Assembly: GCA_014338405.1 (NCBI GenBank) | Contig: JTDE01000173.1 | Coordinates: forward strand, 1 to 64,000 | DNA from: Paragonimus skrjabini miyazakii | Taxonomy: Eukaryota; Platyhelminthes; Trematoda; Plagiorchiida; Troglotrematidae | Direction: 5' to 3' | DNA length: 64,000 nucleotides | In this document: one piece after another, positions 1 to 10,764 of the stretch | How the letters are laid out: each line of letters begins with the position of its first letter | Position numbering within the stretch: position 1 is the stretch's first letter | Made by a program: the position numbers and the translations under genes | Notes under the pieces: model-generated | Told to the model about the DNA's origin: nothing | Databases searched by the model: none | What the model saw: the letters and a program-made list of their open reading frames with translations, nothing else

Positions 1-321
1 ACACATGTGTATAGCAGTATAAAAAGTCTCAACCGAATTTGAACAGTTCTGCTAGTTCGAACTGAGTCGAATGATTTTTTTCCTTCGCTCTCACGACGGA
101 GGCGCCCCTGGGACGGTCACAGGGTGGGGCGCCCTAACACAAACGTTGCTTTTTTTCTGCAACAGCCCTGTCGCCTCCAGGTAGAGAGTACAATAGCTGA
201 ATTACGTTTCACCATGTAGCTCTACAGTCAGGAGCCCAATTAAAACTAACATGGTCGACACCAATGCAGTGTTTCTGGCCATGAAGGATAAGATATACTT
301 TTTGCACGGCAAGCGTTCACG
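1..321. other. Unassigned sequence, no gene seen
   Basis: No convincing coding frame, splice-bounded exon or repeat is visible here. It leads into the DUF4806-like fragment and may hold its upstream part in decayed form. Confidence 0.5.
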
Positions 322-780
322 GTGTTAATTAACCCCAAAAAAGAGGACTTCCAGAAAGTTGTTCATTCAAACGTGCGCATGCGGGAAGAATTGCACTCCA
401 TGCGGCTAGAGTTGAACGCGTTAAGGTTCACGCTTGCTGAAAGCCCAGCAAAACTTTCTGACGATTTTCCAATGCAATTCCCAATGTACTCCGTTGAAGA
501 TGTCCAAATTCTTAACAAACAGCTTGAAGATCGCGGATTACATCTCAAATTGGTAACTCATGTAAATGGTAACGAACGCATATTTGGACGGATTATGTGG
601 AAAAAATCGACGGGAGAACAATTGGTAATTGCGCAAGAAACATCATGGATACCCTGATAACGGACGAGCTGGCGACCAACATAAACTGAAGGTGCGTTAA
701 CAACATGTTCTCCTTTGCACCCACAGCCTTGTCGCAGCTCTTTGTTGGTAAGGTTGTCAATACAATAATAACTAAAATGC
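322..780 (+). pseudogene. Broken DUF4806-like domain fragment
   Basis: The first open frame (322-657) has a charged, probably coiled-coil start of about 40 residues (MREELHSMRLELNALRF). It is followed by FPMYSVEDVQILNKQLED, which resembles the 'FPL-x-SVED-x-x-x-L' opening of DUF4806 domains. After a frame change near 640 the sequence continues as TDELATNIN, stop, RCVNNMFSFA, which resembles the family's C-terminal part (TDELA..YNW-x-G..K-x-x-FS). The stop falls exactly on the usual Trp (TGG to TGA). One frame change and one stop make this a pseudogene or, less likely, two mis-assembled exons. DUF4806 proteins are common in expanded, often mobile-element-associated families; their function is unknown. 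The domain call rests on remembered consensus, not a search. Confidence 0.45.
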
Positions 781-1569
781 ATAAGATGCTATCGTGCGCC
801 AGTATTTTACCGGTTCGTCACACAAGACCGTGAAAGAGAGAATCCAGAAAGCTCGAGAACGGTTAGCGCGGCTGCCGAAGAACAAAACACTACGGCACAT
901 CGATCCACTGGACGAGGACACGGAATGTCTGTGATCATACCATTAGAGTTGTCCTTTTTCAATTATAAATATAATTTTTACGGTGAATTGCGTTTTTTTC
1001 GCGTCAGACGCCTTTCCGTTATTTCGTGATAAACCGGGGTTGGTTAAGCTGGTAAGGACGTGCAGAATTAGCTGTCCTAATTATACTCGATAAATTAGGT
1101 GCGAAAACAGAAAATATATTATAAGGGATGCTACGCAGTAATTTTCTCCGACCGTCCTATGAGTGACCTAAAAATGTTCAGTTAGGACGCTCATGGGACA
1201 CTTGCGGGACACTCATATGACGGTCGTGCTGGCTGGGTGAGTCCTTTATATCGGCCAACTTCTACGCTGTGTCCCGCCACATCCAAATATAATTGTATTG
1301 TAATGACGCATTTTTTCGCAACCAACAGGAGCGTTTTCAGTCATCCTGCATACATTCTGCGTTATCAAACGGTCTCTTGAGACTTGTTTTACAGAAGATG
1401 AGCAGTAATTTATCTTAACCATTCCGATCAATACATGTGTAAATTTGTGATGCTTTGTACAACTTACTGCGCCCACACTCTACGACCACGTAGCTATAGC
1501 TAACACCGTATCACCGCTCTTGGGAATTAAAGTAAATATCACAAAACAAACTATAAAAAACAATTAAGA
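781..1569. other. Intergenic stretch with one imperfect hairpin
   Basis: No gene is recognised. The only structured element is the inverted repeat at 1149-1226, listed separately. Confidence 0.5.
1149..1226. repeat. Imperfect inverted repeat / hairpin
   Basis: Arm 1149-1165 (CGACCGTCCTATGAGTG) pairs with arm 1210-1226 (CACTCATATGACGGTCG) at 16 of 17 positions. A third related segment in inverse orientation, around 1181-1197, also pairs with the first arm at about 14 of 17 positions, so two alternative stems can form. It may be a terminal piece of a small inverted-repeat transposon. Confidence 0.6.
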
Positions 1570-2000
1570 TTACCCGCATATAGGAATTTTTGGAAAATGA
1601 GAGTCAAGTAATGCTTTAAAGCGATCGCTAGAAGCGCTAATGACGACCTCAGCAGGGAGACTGTTCCAGAAGTTAACAACCCTGTAGGAAAAAATACTGC
1701 TGCCTAAGAAAGGTCCGAGGACGAAACTTGAAAAGCTTCCTGTTATGTCCTCGCCGACCGTCATTATTCGCTATGATGAAGAACTGTTCAACGAGACCTA
1801 CTCTAAGGAAGAAGTGTGTAGGAATTAAATCACCGCGGAGTCGTCGACGTTCAAGTGGGTATAGATCAAGAATTTCAAGTCGAGACTCGCACGCGACGTT
1901 TCTCAGGCCTGTGACTAGTTTGGTAGCCACGTACTGGACACGCTCAATAGCTAAGACGTCTTTCTTCAGGGCGGTATAAACGATCTGATCAGCATACTCG
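1570..2000 (-). mobile_element. CR1-like non-LTR retrotransposon, 3' coding end (decayed)
   Basis: Read on the minus strand from about 2000 down, the sequence encodes LEYADQIVYTALKKDVLAIE, then ATKLVTGLRN and LDLYPLERRRLRGDLI. After a frame change it encodes SYRVVNFWNSLPAEVV, ending at a stop at 1570. This is the typical C-terminal tail of reverse transcriptase polyproteins of the CR1/Jockey type (ERVQ..ATKLV, LDL-x-PLE-x-RR, the R-V-x-N-x-WN-x-LP motif). The polymerase core is absent, as expected for a 5'-truncated copy. At least one frameshift near 1760 shows it is inactive. The same tail occurs in the element at 5690-7990. Confidence 0.8.
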
Positions 2001-2329
2001 AGGAGCGGTGTTATATATATAAATTCCGTAAAGCGTTTGGAACGCTTTCTTGTCCAGACATACGTACATAATTATCATATGTATATGCATATACATATAT
2101 GTATATTTATAACCTGACCATATGTAATTTCATATTCATAGGTATATATATATATATATTTAGAGAAGTCTCTGTATTTTAATACGTATCTGTCCACATA
2201 TCGGCTGCCAAAGCAGCTTGGATACTGTGAGCTTGAACTTCTGTCTCTGTCGGTTGGTTAATATTTGACTGATTCCTTACCCTAAAACCTTCGGGAATCA
2301 CGAATTAACTGATTTCTATTCGTTTAGTT
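2000..2329. repeat. AT-rich microsatellite region
   Basis: Bases 2055-2162 are dominated by TATATA and CATATG runs, including several short palindromes. Nothing coding is visible. The stretch separates the minus-strand CR1 tail from the plus-strand element that follows. Confidence 0.7.
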
Positions 2330-4700
2330 GTCCCAGGCCTACATCTAAACTCATCAGTGATGGTGAAAAGGTCCAACTGTGGATCGTGTGTAAAGTTTGT
2401 CGGTGTGAGGGACCACGCTATGCAGTGCTTGCTCTGCGACACATAGTTCCACACCTCCGATCTAGGCATGTCTAGTGAGGTTTACAAAATGTTGACAGAA
2501 ACATAGCTGGACTGCATCCACTTTGTTTGCCTGTGTTGTAGGACTGTAGAATCGAGCGAACCAAAACCAGCCGGTTACGAATAACGCGATGAGTAAACAC
2601 GCAATATATTGCCGACTCGCGAGGTCAACCTGAGGGCAAACGAATAACAAGACGAAACGGCAACAGAGCGGAACGACAAGCGAGCACGCAGTGGGGTCGT
2701 ACGTTCGAGTGTCGGTCTCCACACTCGTTCAAACAAATCTTTAAGCACATACAAAACTCGGAAACAAAAAGAGTACAAGTGGTAATCGTAGCTCTAACAT
2801 AGTTAGCTATAAACAAATAGAGTCGCTACAGGACCGCTAGGCAGGATCCTAGTTCTGAAGCTAACACCTAACCATACGCAGTGGATGTAACATCCGCTAA
2901 TCCATTGGCTGTAGTCAGCGATGTATGTAACGCGAGTGTTACAGGCACAGTGTCCCATGCGTCAGTTGCTTTAGGAGCAAAACCAAAGCGGGTTACCACG
3001 GTTGCTGTGAAAACGCTCATACCCATTACTGCTGACAATCCGCCAACAGCGTGCAAGCAAACACGACCAAATTCTTGGGTTCTTCGCTCTGTCCTACCTA
3101 AGAAGTGCAGTCCTGCTGTTCGGGAGGGCTACGTTAATGATGGCCTAATTTCGGCGAAATTCTTCACGGGCATTAACACCGTCGCTCCTAAAAGATTGAG
3201 CTCAGGAGGACTCTGTAATTGTTCAGAACCTTCCTGAATGTGCCGCCAGCTACTTAAGACTTCGTGACGAGCATGATCGAGAGCTCTGGAGGAGCTTTTG
3301 CACTAAAATAAGCATCACTCCATGTGTCCCAAACTTTATCACGAGGTTAGCGATGAAACTGGATTCGCCACATGCTGACAAACCTCGGTTTGCAAGGGTC
3401 GTGCTTTTGTCATCTACTTTGACTGAAGACGTTCTTCTAGCGGCACATAACCTGCTGGACGACTCTGGGGCCCGGGTGCGCCCTAATGTGCCGTGAACTG
3501 AACGCCAAAGGCGAGAGTTCGCTAAGAAGGAAAGTGGAACCACTGACCGTCCTCGCATTGTTATTATTAGGAGTGTTCCCGATTCCGTTAGCGATGGCCT
3601 GAAGCACGACAGAAGTCTAGCAATTCCTGTAAACTGCAGTTGAACTTACCAACGTCCAAGTTCAGTGTATTTATCGCATCCTGCGACGCAAGCCGGAGTC
3701 GGGCGAATCTCAACCACGACTCCTCAGAATTAGTCACCGCATGCGATGGCATCGCACATACTGGAGCGTTTCCGCTATCGACGTCGCTTCATCTCTGGCG
3801 GGATTTCGTTTAACCCCGATTGTTCTAAAGAGGAACTAATCACCGCACGTGTACCAGTCGTCTGGTGGTGCCTGCTGATGAGTTAAAGATTTAATGCAGA
3901 TGTTCTCTATGAGAAGCTTACTGCCATCCTTTCCGCAGCCGTTGTTGAATGTACACCATTATGAAGAACATGCCTCCAAGTCAACTACGCTCTCTCACAC
4001 AAACTTATTCTGAAGAAGCGGTATGCTTGAACATGCTATCGGTTATCAGGATCTGAGTTGACCAATAAAAGTGCGCTGCCTTAAGGAATCCGTGTACATC
4101 GCTAATTCAGCGTGACCGTCCTCATTATCAGAAATGTCTTACGGAACGCTTTATCGCTGATCCAAATAGCCTCTTTCGATTTGTAGCATCAGCTTACTAG
4201 CTCTGATACGGAGGCCACTGATGTCCTCCCTAAGTTTTACAGCAGTGTTTTTGCGCAGTCATACTCAATTACGTTTGAGGAGAAGCTGAAACCTTTGGAC
4301 ATGTACTGTTTGGAGTATCGTCGGCTCAGTGGTGACTTGGTATTAACCTTTTTGAATAAGAATTCCCCGGATTATCCGTGCCGGCTGATGCTCAACAGAA
4401 GAAATAATACGACACTGAGGGGCCGCACCATAATATTGAAGGTCCAACACAGCAGACTAGAATGCAGACATAGCTTTTTCTCATTGCGCGTTTGCAAGGC
4501 TTGGAATGCTCTACCAGACCATGTCATTTCTGCTAACTCTGTAGCAGTTTTCAAGGTTCGCCTTGACGAACATCTATTGCATTAGTTCGGGTACTGCATC
4601 TTTTTTTTTCCAACTTCAGCCCATTGCTGAGGACCTTGAGATTCTACGCAGCAAGATACGGAATTCTCAAAAGTTCCAGCTTCCTACTTTCGTTTACAAC
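2330..4700 (+). mobile_element. CR1-like retrotransposon with ORF1 zinc finger; polymerase deleted
   Basis: At about 2371-2545 one frame reads C-x2-C ... C-x2-CDT, stop, FHTSDLGMS ... C-x2-C. This is a PHD-like zinc finger as found at the start of ORF1 in trematode CR1-like elements; the stop replaces the conserved Trp of the W-F-H motif. Further ORF1 pieces follow: 2881-3237, and about 3250-3560 (RFARVVLLSSTLTEDVLLA, then RPNVP, stop, TERQRREFAKKES). After a damaged linker region (3600-4280) the sequence jumps to the 3' end at 4280-4585 (LDMYCLEYRRLSGDLVLTF ... CKAWNALPDHVISANS). The reverse transcriptase palm motifs are missing between them, so this is an internally deleted, multiply frameshifted copy. 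A T-rich 3' UTR follows the stop near 4585. Confidence 0.72.
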
Positions 4701-5689
4701 CCCTTGGACCATTTATAAACACACACGTCTGTGCATCTCTGAATGTACCTTGTAGTTAGAGCAAGAAATGAATCAACAATGTTACAAGACACTCTACAGT
4801 AACTGTTCACGATAGATTTCACCACAATAAGTTCGCTGTATGTTAGAAGAATGTTCCTCTTGAATAACAGAGAAATTCCAGCGAATTCAGTTCCTCCAAT
4901 GTGCTAGAGGGAATTGTTGTCACAGTTAGCTCCCGGTAACGACGACCACGTACAACCAGAAGCCAAGGCGCGCATGGACAAAGTGTGTATTGACTCAAAC
5001 AATGGACAAGTAGTTTATGTGTGCAATGAACATAGCGGGTATGAAAAATAGTGTGTAACAAGAAGGTGAAAATATAACAGACTCCACCTAACTCCCCCCT
5101 AGAACGTTAAGGAAGAGAAAACGCTCGATAATTGTGGACAGGGACAATGAGTCAATTGTAATCTTTATAGATTGTCGGCCATCTAACAGTTCGATCAGAA
5201 CGGGGATGTGATGTGCATGGCTTGGGGTGGGAGGCAGGAACTAGGGTGTGGTCACTGATGTCAAACATGGGTTGTATTAACTGAGTGAGGTTTTGTAAGT
5301 CGGTAAACGTACCTAAAGTATGTTAGTTGAAATCATCTGCATGTGTAATGTCTGGCGGACGAGACGGGCAGGTTGGATCGCGATTAACGTAAGCAACCTT
5401 TATTGTCAATGTTAACCGATTGACGTGTTCCGTTTTTGTCGGTGACAAAATATTTGTCTTTGCGGTCAAGCACTCTAAAAGAACCGTCGTACGATGGCTG
5501 TAGCGGTGTCTTAGTCGAGCAGACGCGAATGACAGAGTAAAATGTGTCGTATTTTTTTAAATAATTTTCAGCAAGATTGTACCATTTAAATCAAGCTTGA
5601 TATAACTTTCATTTCACCGAGTTTTCAGACATTTTTGTATGAAAGGAAACCGGCTCTCCACTTCAGATAGTGCATATAGGCACTGTCTG
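4701..5689. other. Unassigned intergenic sequence
   Basis: No frame with recognisable similarity and no splice-bounded exon was found. It may contain very old repeat debris. Confidence 0.4.
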
Positions 5690-7990
5690 TGGAACAAGCT
5701 GGAGGACCGGCTGACTGAGCAAGATAGAGAACAGGCTGGATGGACTCAAGCCCCACCTGGTTAGGGCTGCCCGCCGCCTAACGACCCAAGCAGTTTTCCG
5801 GGGTCAAAAAAAGGCGAATCATCTTCTCAGAGTTTTGAGGAAGGATATGGTCATAAGGGCGTCAGTCGCGGATCGTCGGAAGGGAATCGCGCGTTCCACA
5901 GAGACACTCACGCTCAAGTCGTGACGAGAAGCTCGCCGCTTCTTAACCGAGTGTTCAATGTCACCCGTTAGGGAAAGGCGGCCACTGCAAATCCATCACT
6001 AACGTTTCCTCCTTCGGGTTTTGCTTTCCTTTCCAGAGCTCTTCGAACACCTCTGTCTCTCTTCTCACACAGTCAAAGAATTATCCCTCAGTTCAGTTTC
6101 ATTGGCTTATGGGCAATTTAGAGGATATGAACACATTTCGAACTGTTCGGAATAGGTGCATTTGAGAAATCCGCGGATACACTAACCTCGTTCAAGAGCA
6201 CATCCTGCTGATTGCCTATGCGAACGGAAATTCCGTACTTAATTGTATGCGTTCCTTGCAGAAGACTAAGCTTTTAGCTCCTTCTTTGCGGCTGTCCTAC
6301 AAGGAGAATTTTTCCGACCTGCAAGTGGCTGCCCAGGTGTTCAAGGAGCATTCTTCTGTAGTGGCAACTTACTCTACCTCTGCGAAGCTTCCAGCAGCCG
6401 CTCATTGCTGATAACTTTTCCATACTAGATGTTGGGAACCTCTTAGTGAAGGTCGATCCATATAGTACGATGGGTCCAGATCAAAGAAGCGACTGTCAGT
6501 ATGGAGGAATCCCTACACCAGCTTTTGATCCAGACACTTCAGACGAATATTTTCCCTAGCGCTTGGAAAGAAGGCACGGTCACACCATTTTTTAAACGGG
6601 AGACGGGCACTCCATTGCCAGCTCTCAGTCAGTCAGCCTTACTAACATCCCATGCAAGATAATGGAGCGCCTACTAAAATGCGCCCTCCTTAAGCACTTT
6701 CTTAGGAATAGTCTTTTCTTTTCTGGGCAGCACGGCTTCCTTTCTAACCGGTCATGCGTAACGAATGTGCTGAACTTCGTGAATAACCTGCTGGAGGCCA
6801 AAGACAATAATTTGTGCTCAGACGCTGTTTTATTCGATTTCGCTAAGACATTTGACCATGTTGCACATAGTTCTCACTGACATAAACTGAGAGCTTGTGG
6901 CATCCAGGAAGAGGTTCTTCTCTGGATTGTCTTATTTTCTGATAAAAGCTTTTAGAGTGAAAACCGGGTCAGACCTTCGATCTTCCTCCGTAATCTCTGG
7001 AGGCGTTCCTCAAAGATCAGTGCTTGATCCTCTTATGTTTCTTATTTACATCAACAACCCTCCAGACAGTATTTGCAGCGACGCTCTCCTTTGCGTTAAC
7101 GACTTAAGAATCTGGAATGCTAGTGACCCCAGTGAACTACAGATAGATCTTGGCGCGATTAAGCGGTGGTCGGACGATTGGAGTATCTCCATAAATGACA
7201 GTAAGTGTGTACACTTAACACTCGGTGGAGATTCTGACAATACGTTCGAACTTCACAGTGCACTGAGCACCGCAAACCACGGAACTCGATTTGAAGAACA
7301 AGACATCTGCATATCGTCTAACTTATCTTTCGCGTATCATCACGAGTTGACTGCAAAAGAAAATCGAATTATAAAACGGACTTTTCCTTGCCTACATAAG
7401 AAAGTATTTCATACACTTTACGTGATTTATATGCGACCGCTGCGTAAGTACGCCAATCAGGTCGTGTACACTGGCCGGAAAAGGGACATACTCGTTGTTA
7501 AGCGCGTTCATCGGACAGCTGCCAAGCTGGTCGTCGGTCTGCGGCATATAACTTATGAGCCGCGACTCGAAACTCTTGATTTGTACCCACTTGAATTTCA
7601 AAGACTCCACAGTGAGCTAATTCTTACACACTTTATCGTATTGGATAATACGCCGGCGATCACAGTCAACTGTTGGGCGGTCAGAGTGCTCTTTGATTGA
7701 GGGTACTTTTTCCAATCCCCTCTCTCCTAGATCAGAAGATAGCAATGCTGCAACTATGAAAATAGTTCTGGTATATGCTCATAGGATCTTATCTCATTAA
7801 TTAAGCATCTCTACGCGGTCAGTAGTGCGACATACAACTCTATGAGTGCATCTTTTTTTTAATCTAATTACTCCCCCTTGGTCTGTCTGACAAAGTTTCA
7901 CCTGGTACGACGGAAGTCTCAGTCAGCATAGCCCTTCAGATCGATGCAGTGCACAAGCCTGACCACCACATCAGGGTCGCAGAATATATC
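5690..7990 (+). mobile_element. CR1-like retrotransposon with decayed reverse transcriptase
   Basis: The 5' boundary is approximate. From about 6420 the sequence follows a CR1-type reverse transcriptase: DVGNLLVKVDPYSTMGPD, WKEGTVTPFFKR, QHGFLSNRSCVTNVLNFV, motif A FDFAKTFDHV (6834-6863), motif B VISGGVPQRSVLDPLMF (about 6990-7045). Motif C, which should be F/Y-A-D-D, reads CVNDLRIW near 7093, so the first catalytic Asp of that pair is lost. The two open frames 6662-6880 and 6897-7700 are separated by a frame change. The C-terminal tail LDLYPLEFQRLHSELILTH matches the minus-strand copy at 1570-2000. From about 7690 a 3' segment shared with 33491-33740 follows. Confidence 0.82.
7690..7990 (+). 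repeat. Repeat unit shared with 33491-33740
   Basis: Starts with GAGGGTACTTTTTCCA and includes CAGTAGTGCGACATACAA and TCAGTCAGCATAGC, all found in the same order at 33505-33680. The last 100 bases, read from about 7886, give PGTTEVSVSIALQIDAVHKP. The other copy gives a closely similar peptide. The copies differ by several indels. Confidence 0.65.
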
Positions 7991-8164
7991 AAGGGTCTGC
8001 GCGTATCATCGCAACTTTTTCTTCTTCATCCCCCGGCGTTTCTTCCCTTTTCTATCTTGCACTAGCTTTTCTCTTCTCATGTTGTAGCATGTTTGCCACT
8101 GCATGTGGTCTTCACATGTTAAATATGTAATAATATATGCTATCAGGCGGTTCCTTTTGCACAG

Positions 8165-8765
8165 TTCTTACGTTTACACAGACTTAGATGGCTAGGTTGT
8201 ATATTAAGAACGCCAACTAGTCGTTTGCCACATCGAACACTTTTTGTCTACGCTGCAGCCGACTGACGTACGATATGAGGTGGATAGATGATGACATGGG
8301 GGTAGGGAATTGAAGTTGTTTACTAACGGTTTGGTCACTGTAGTTCGGGTTCGTCTCGTGGACTGGAGGCTTCGCGATTCACAAAGTCGATGGCTGGAGA
8401 CGTTAGGTAGGATGATGGCTAGTCAGGCTGATTGGCTTGAATGTTTGCTGTTTGGCCGGGTTGTCTGTGACGTGAGTGTAACTTAATGACGCGGTGCAGT
8501 GAAAGCCAAAAGATGATGCTGATGACGCCTTACTTTCACCTACAGCTGGGTTGTTTGTTTACAAGGTGTAGGCACCTTGATGTCAAATGTTTGAGTATAG
8601 ACGTAGGTATTTTTTTAGTAGTTAGGTCTTTTCCCATCCCTTCCTTTTTTCTTATACATAATTGTTTTTTTCCCCCTCTTCAGTCGTGGTTGCGTGGCAG
8701 TTAGACATCAGTGTGAACCACTGATATGTTGCTGTCTATGATGTTGATGATAATGATAAAACGGA
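8165..8765 (+). mobile_element. RTE-type retrotransposon, 3' end with (TGA)n-like tail
   Basis: From about 8195 the frame gives LRTPTSRLPHRTLFVYAAAD, the R-x-P-x-x-R-L-P-H-R motif of the C-terminus of RTE reverse transcriptases. Later (about 8337-8487) it gives DWRLRDSQSRWLETLGRMM, the second C-terminal block of the family. A non-coding tail follows, ending in ATGATGTTGATGATAATGAT, the kind of short tandem tail that ends RTE elements. The tail segment 8505-8765 recurs in inverse orientation at 10765-11000. It lies about 750 bases upstream of the prune start codon. Confidence 0.72.
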
Positions 8766-9490
8766 CACCAACAAGTTGTGGCTTCCACTCCGCAACGCCG
8801 TTAAAAACCCATTAGCCGAGAGAAGTGGTTGTCAAATTTATCGGACGGTGACAGCGCGGGGGTGGGGGGGAGTTAATAAACACAGAAAAAAATTCTGTGA
8901 TTGTCTGCGTCTGTTGTAAAGTAGTGTGTTATGAGTCAGTAGTTCATTTGTGGTAGAGATGGACTTCCGTTGGTGTAATGAGCCTTTGGGCGCTGAGTCT
9001 CACAAAAATATGTACAATCGAGAACTAAAGTACAAGTTATCCGAAGGCTTTGGTAAAGACCATAAGAATTACCTAATAGAACAGTCTAAATAAGTAAGAT
9101 ATAAATGCGTATGTGCACGACACGTGTACATATATTCTGGGTAAGCTCTCAACTAGTGGACAAAACGTTACTGTGGAATAAATCTGTACGTCAGCTGTTA
9201 ACGAGTCGTCGTAAAGTCTGCAATAGTTGGTCGGTTTTTATTTGGTTTCCTTATATTTTCTGAGCGGTTAAAACTATGCTTTCTGGGCCTATCAACCTGT
9301 AATCTGATTAAGTTGAAAAAACAACTCTTGCTCTGCACATTTCGGAATATTATCAATACCATTCCCTCCGGTCCTTTTTAGTATTAGTCAAACTTTTAGG
9401 TTTTATTTCACTAATATGTGAGATGGCCCGTTAGTTTTATATTTTTCACACAGCAACGTGCCTGATGCTGGTCTCTGCACTAAATTTTAG
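8766..9490 (+). promoter_or_regulatory. Upstream region of prune with splice acceptor before the first coding exon
   Basis: No gene is visible in this stretch. It ends in CACTAAATTTTAG (9478-9490), a good splice acceptor only 23 bases before the start codon. An in-frame TAA at 9481 excludes an upstream extension of the reading frame across this point. The acceptor may join a 5' UTR exon by cis-splicing, or receive a spliced leader as many flatworm mRNAs do. I cannot tell which, and no promoter motif is claimed. Confidence 0.4.
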
Positions 9491-9513
9491 AGTTGGCTGC
9501 TCCAAAATCGTGC

Positions 9514-9651
9514 ATGGAAGAGTTTTTGAACAGGTCGCGAACGGCTATTAAATCTGAGCAAAATGGACAGTACTTGGTCGTCAGTGGTAACGAAGCCTGC
9601 GACCTGGACAGCACAACCTGCGCCCTGGCTTATGCTTACTTCAAACAACTG
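9514..9651 (+). CDS. PRUNE1: Prune-type exopolyphosphatase, exon 1 (residues 1-46)
   Basis: Encodes the start of a DHH-superfamily phosphoesterase. The first residues MEEFLNRSRTAI line up with the MEDYLQGCRAAL start of human PRUNE1, which fixes the ATG at 9514 rather than an upstream frame (in-frame TAA at 9481). Motif I is GNEACDLDST, with metal-binding Asp30 and Asp32. Family members hydrolyse short-chain polyphosphate and have phosphodiesterase activity; animal Prune also binds nucleoside diphosphate kinase. These roles are family knowledge. The exon ends in phase 0 at CTG|GTTAGT, followed by a 43-base intron (9652-9694) with acceptor TTTGTTTAG. No frameshift or stop is seen, so the gene looks functional. 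Confidence 0.93.
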
Positions 9652-9694
9652 GTTAGTAGTACTTGCTTCCGGCTTAATTCTGGGTTTTGTTTAG

Positions 9695-10109
9695 CAACTG
9701 GGCAACGCACTCACAATCGTACCGCTGTGCAACACCAATCGGGATGATATGCCACTGCGTACCGAGGTTGTTCATTGGCTTAGGCAGTGTGGCCTGTCGT
9801 GGGAAGCGCTGATCTACGCAGATGATCTGTTTGGACCACAAGCCAACTTTTGCAAACACAACAAGACGGTTCATCTGATTTTGGTGGATTGCCATGATAT
9901 GGTGGGTTGCTTACATGGGCGCAGTTGGCAAGTAAAAGAAGTGATTGATCATCATATGCTACATCTGGATTCATCCGCCCACAATTTGGATAACTGCGAA
10001 CTGAAACGTATAGATGCTGTCGGATCATGTGCCACTCTAGTCGCTGCACAAATTTTGAGTGATCGGCGAGGTGAACTGCTCCCCTTGGCTCTGTGGAAGC
10101 TGCTTTATG
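9695..10109 (+). CDS. PRUNE1: Prune-type exopolyphosphatase, exon 2 (residues 47-184)
   Basis: Carries most of the DHH domain. The run NTNRDDMPLRTEVVHWL corresponds to human NIKRSELPLRGDIVFFL. Motif II is LILVDCHDM (Asp111, Cys112, His113), where human Prune has LVDHH; Cys replaces the first His. Motif III is EVIDHHMLH (Asp131-His132-His133), the canonical DHH triad; human Prune has DHR here. The VGSCATLVA segment is nearly identical to the human one. The exon ends after one base of a Gly codon (LLYG), at TATG|GTAAGG, before a 45-base intron (10110-10154). Intron lengths of 43 and 45 bases at the 5' end of a gene are typical of trematodes. Confidence 0.94.
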
Positions 10110-10154
10110 GTAAGGGGAGTCAATTGTGAGTTTTTCTTATCGATACCCGTTTAG

Positions 10155-10337
10155 GTGCGATTTTGTTGGATACCGTTGGATTATCCGACTGTGGACGTCA
10201 GGCTGGCCGTTTGACAGATCTGGATCTACTTATGGCTAGCCGAATTGAAGATATGATTGGGGAAAAAATATTTTCAGCCGGGCTATCACGTGAAACGCTC
10301 TTTCGTGGTCTAGAGAATGCGAAGTTCGATATCAAAG
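10155..10337 (+). CDS. PRUNE1: Prune-type exopolyphosphatase, exon 3 (residues 185-246)
   Basis: The split Gly codon is completed by GT after the acceptor CCGTTTAG. The exon then reads AILLDTVGLSDCGRQAGRLT; human Prune has TIILDCVNMD. Asp190 is the motif IV metal ligand (human Asp179). It continues through DLDLLMASRIEDMIG and ends with ENAKFDIKG, matching human QKAKFDVSG at the hinge between the DHH and DHHA2 domains. The donor is AAAG|GTAATT and the exon ends in phase 1. The following intron (10338-15442) is 5105 bases and full of repeats. Confidence 0.93.
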
Positions 10338-10764
10338 GTAATTGGTTGTATGGGTTCCAGCGAAAACCATTGCAGACGATAGAATTTTTATTCATTTGAT
10401 ATGCAATTGACTGACATGCTGCTGGCCGTGATTGGCGCTGCCCACCTCGTGTTATCAGCTTGAGGCTACAGAGATCTAGAAAGATAACGTCATTTCCGTG
10501 CGATCTTATTACCATAGTTCTTGAATTCCAACCTGATGGGCTGTGTTAGAGCCTCCATTTTTTTCCGTCCATAACCGCCTCCGTACTTGAGAAAAAAATT
10601 GATTCACTGGTACTTGGTGGGACTGTTCAGATCGGTCGAGAGATGACCTTGGCTAGTTTTCTACCCGTCCGACTTTTTATCCCCTATGCTCATTACTGAC
10701 ACTATTTTTTTCAGCAACTGTTCTGTTTGATGTTTCGGGAATGTTTTTTTGATCACTGCGTGCC

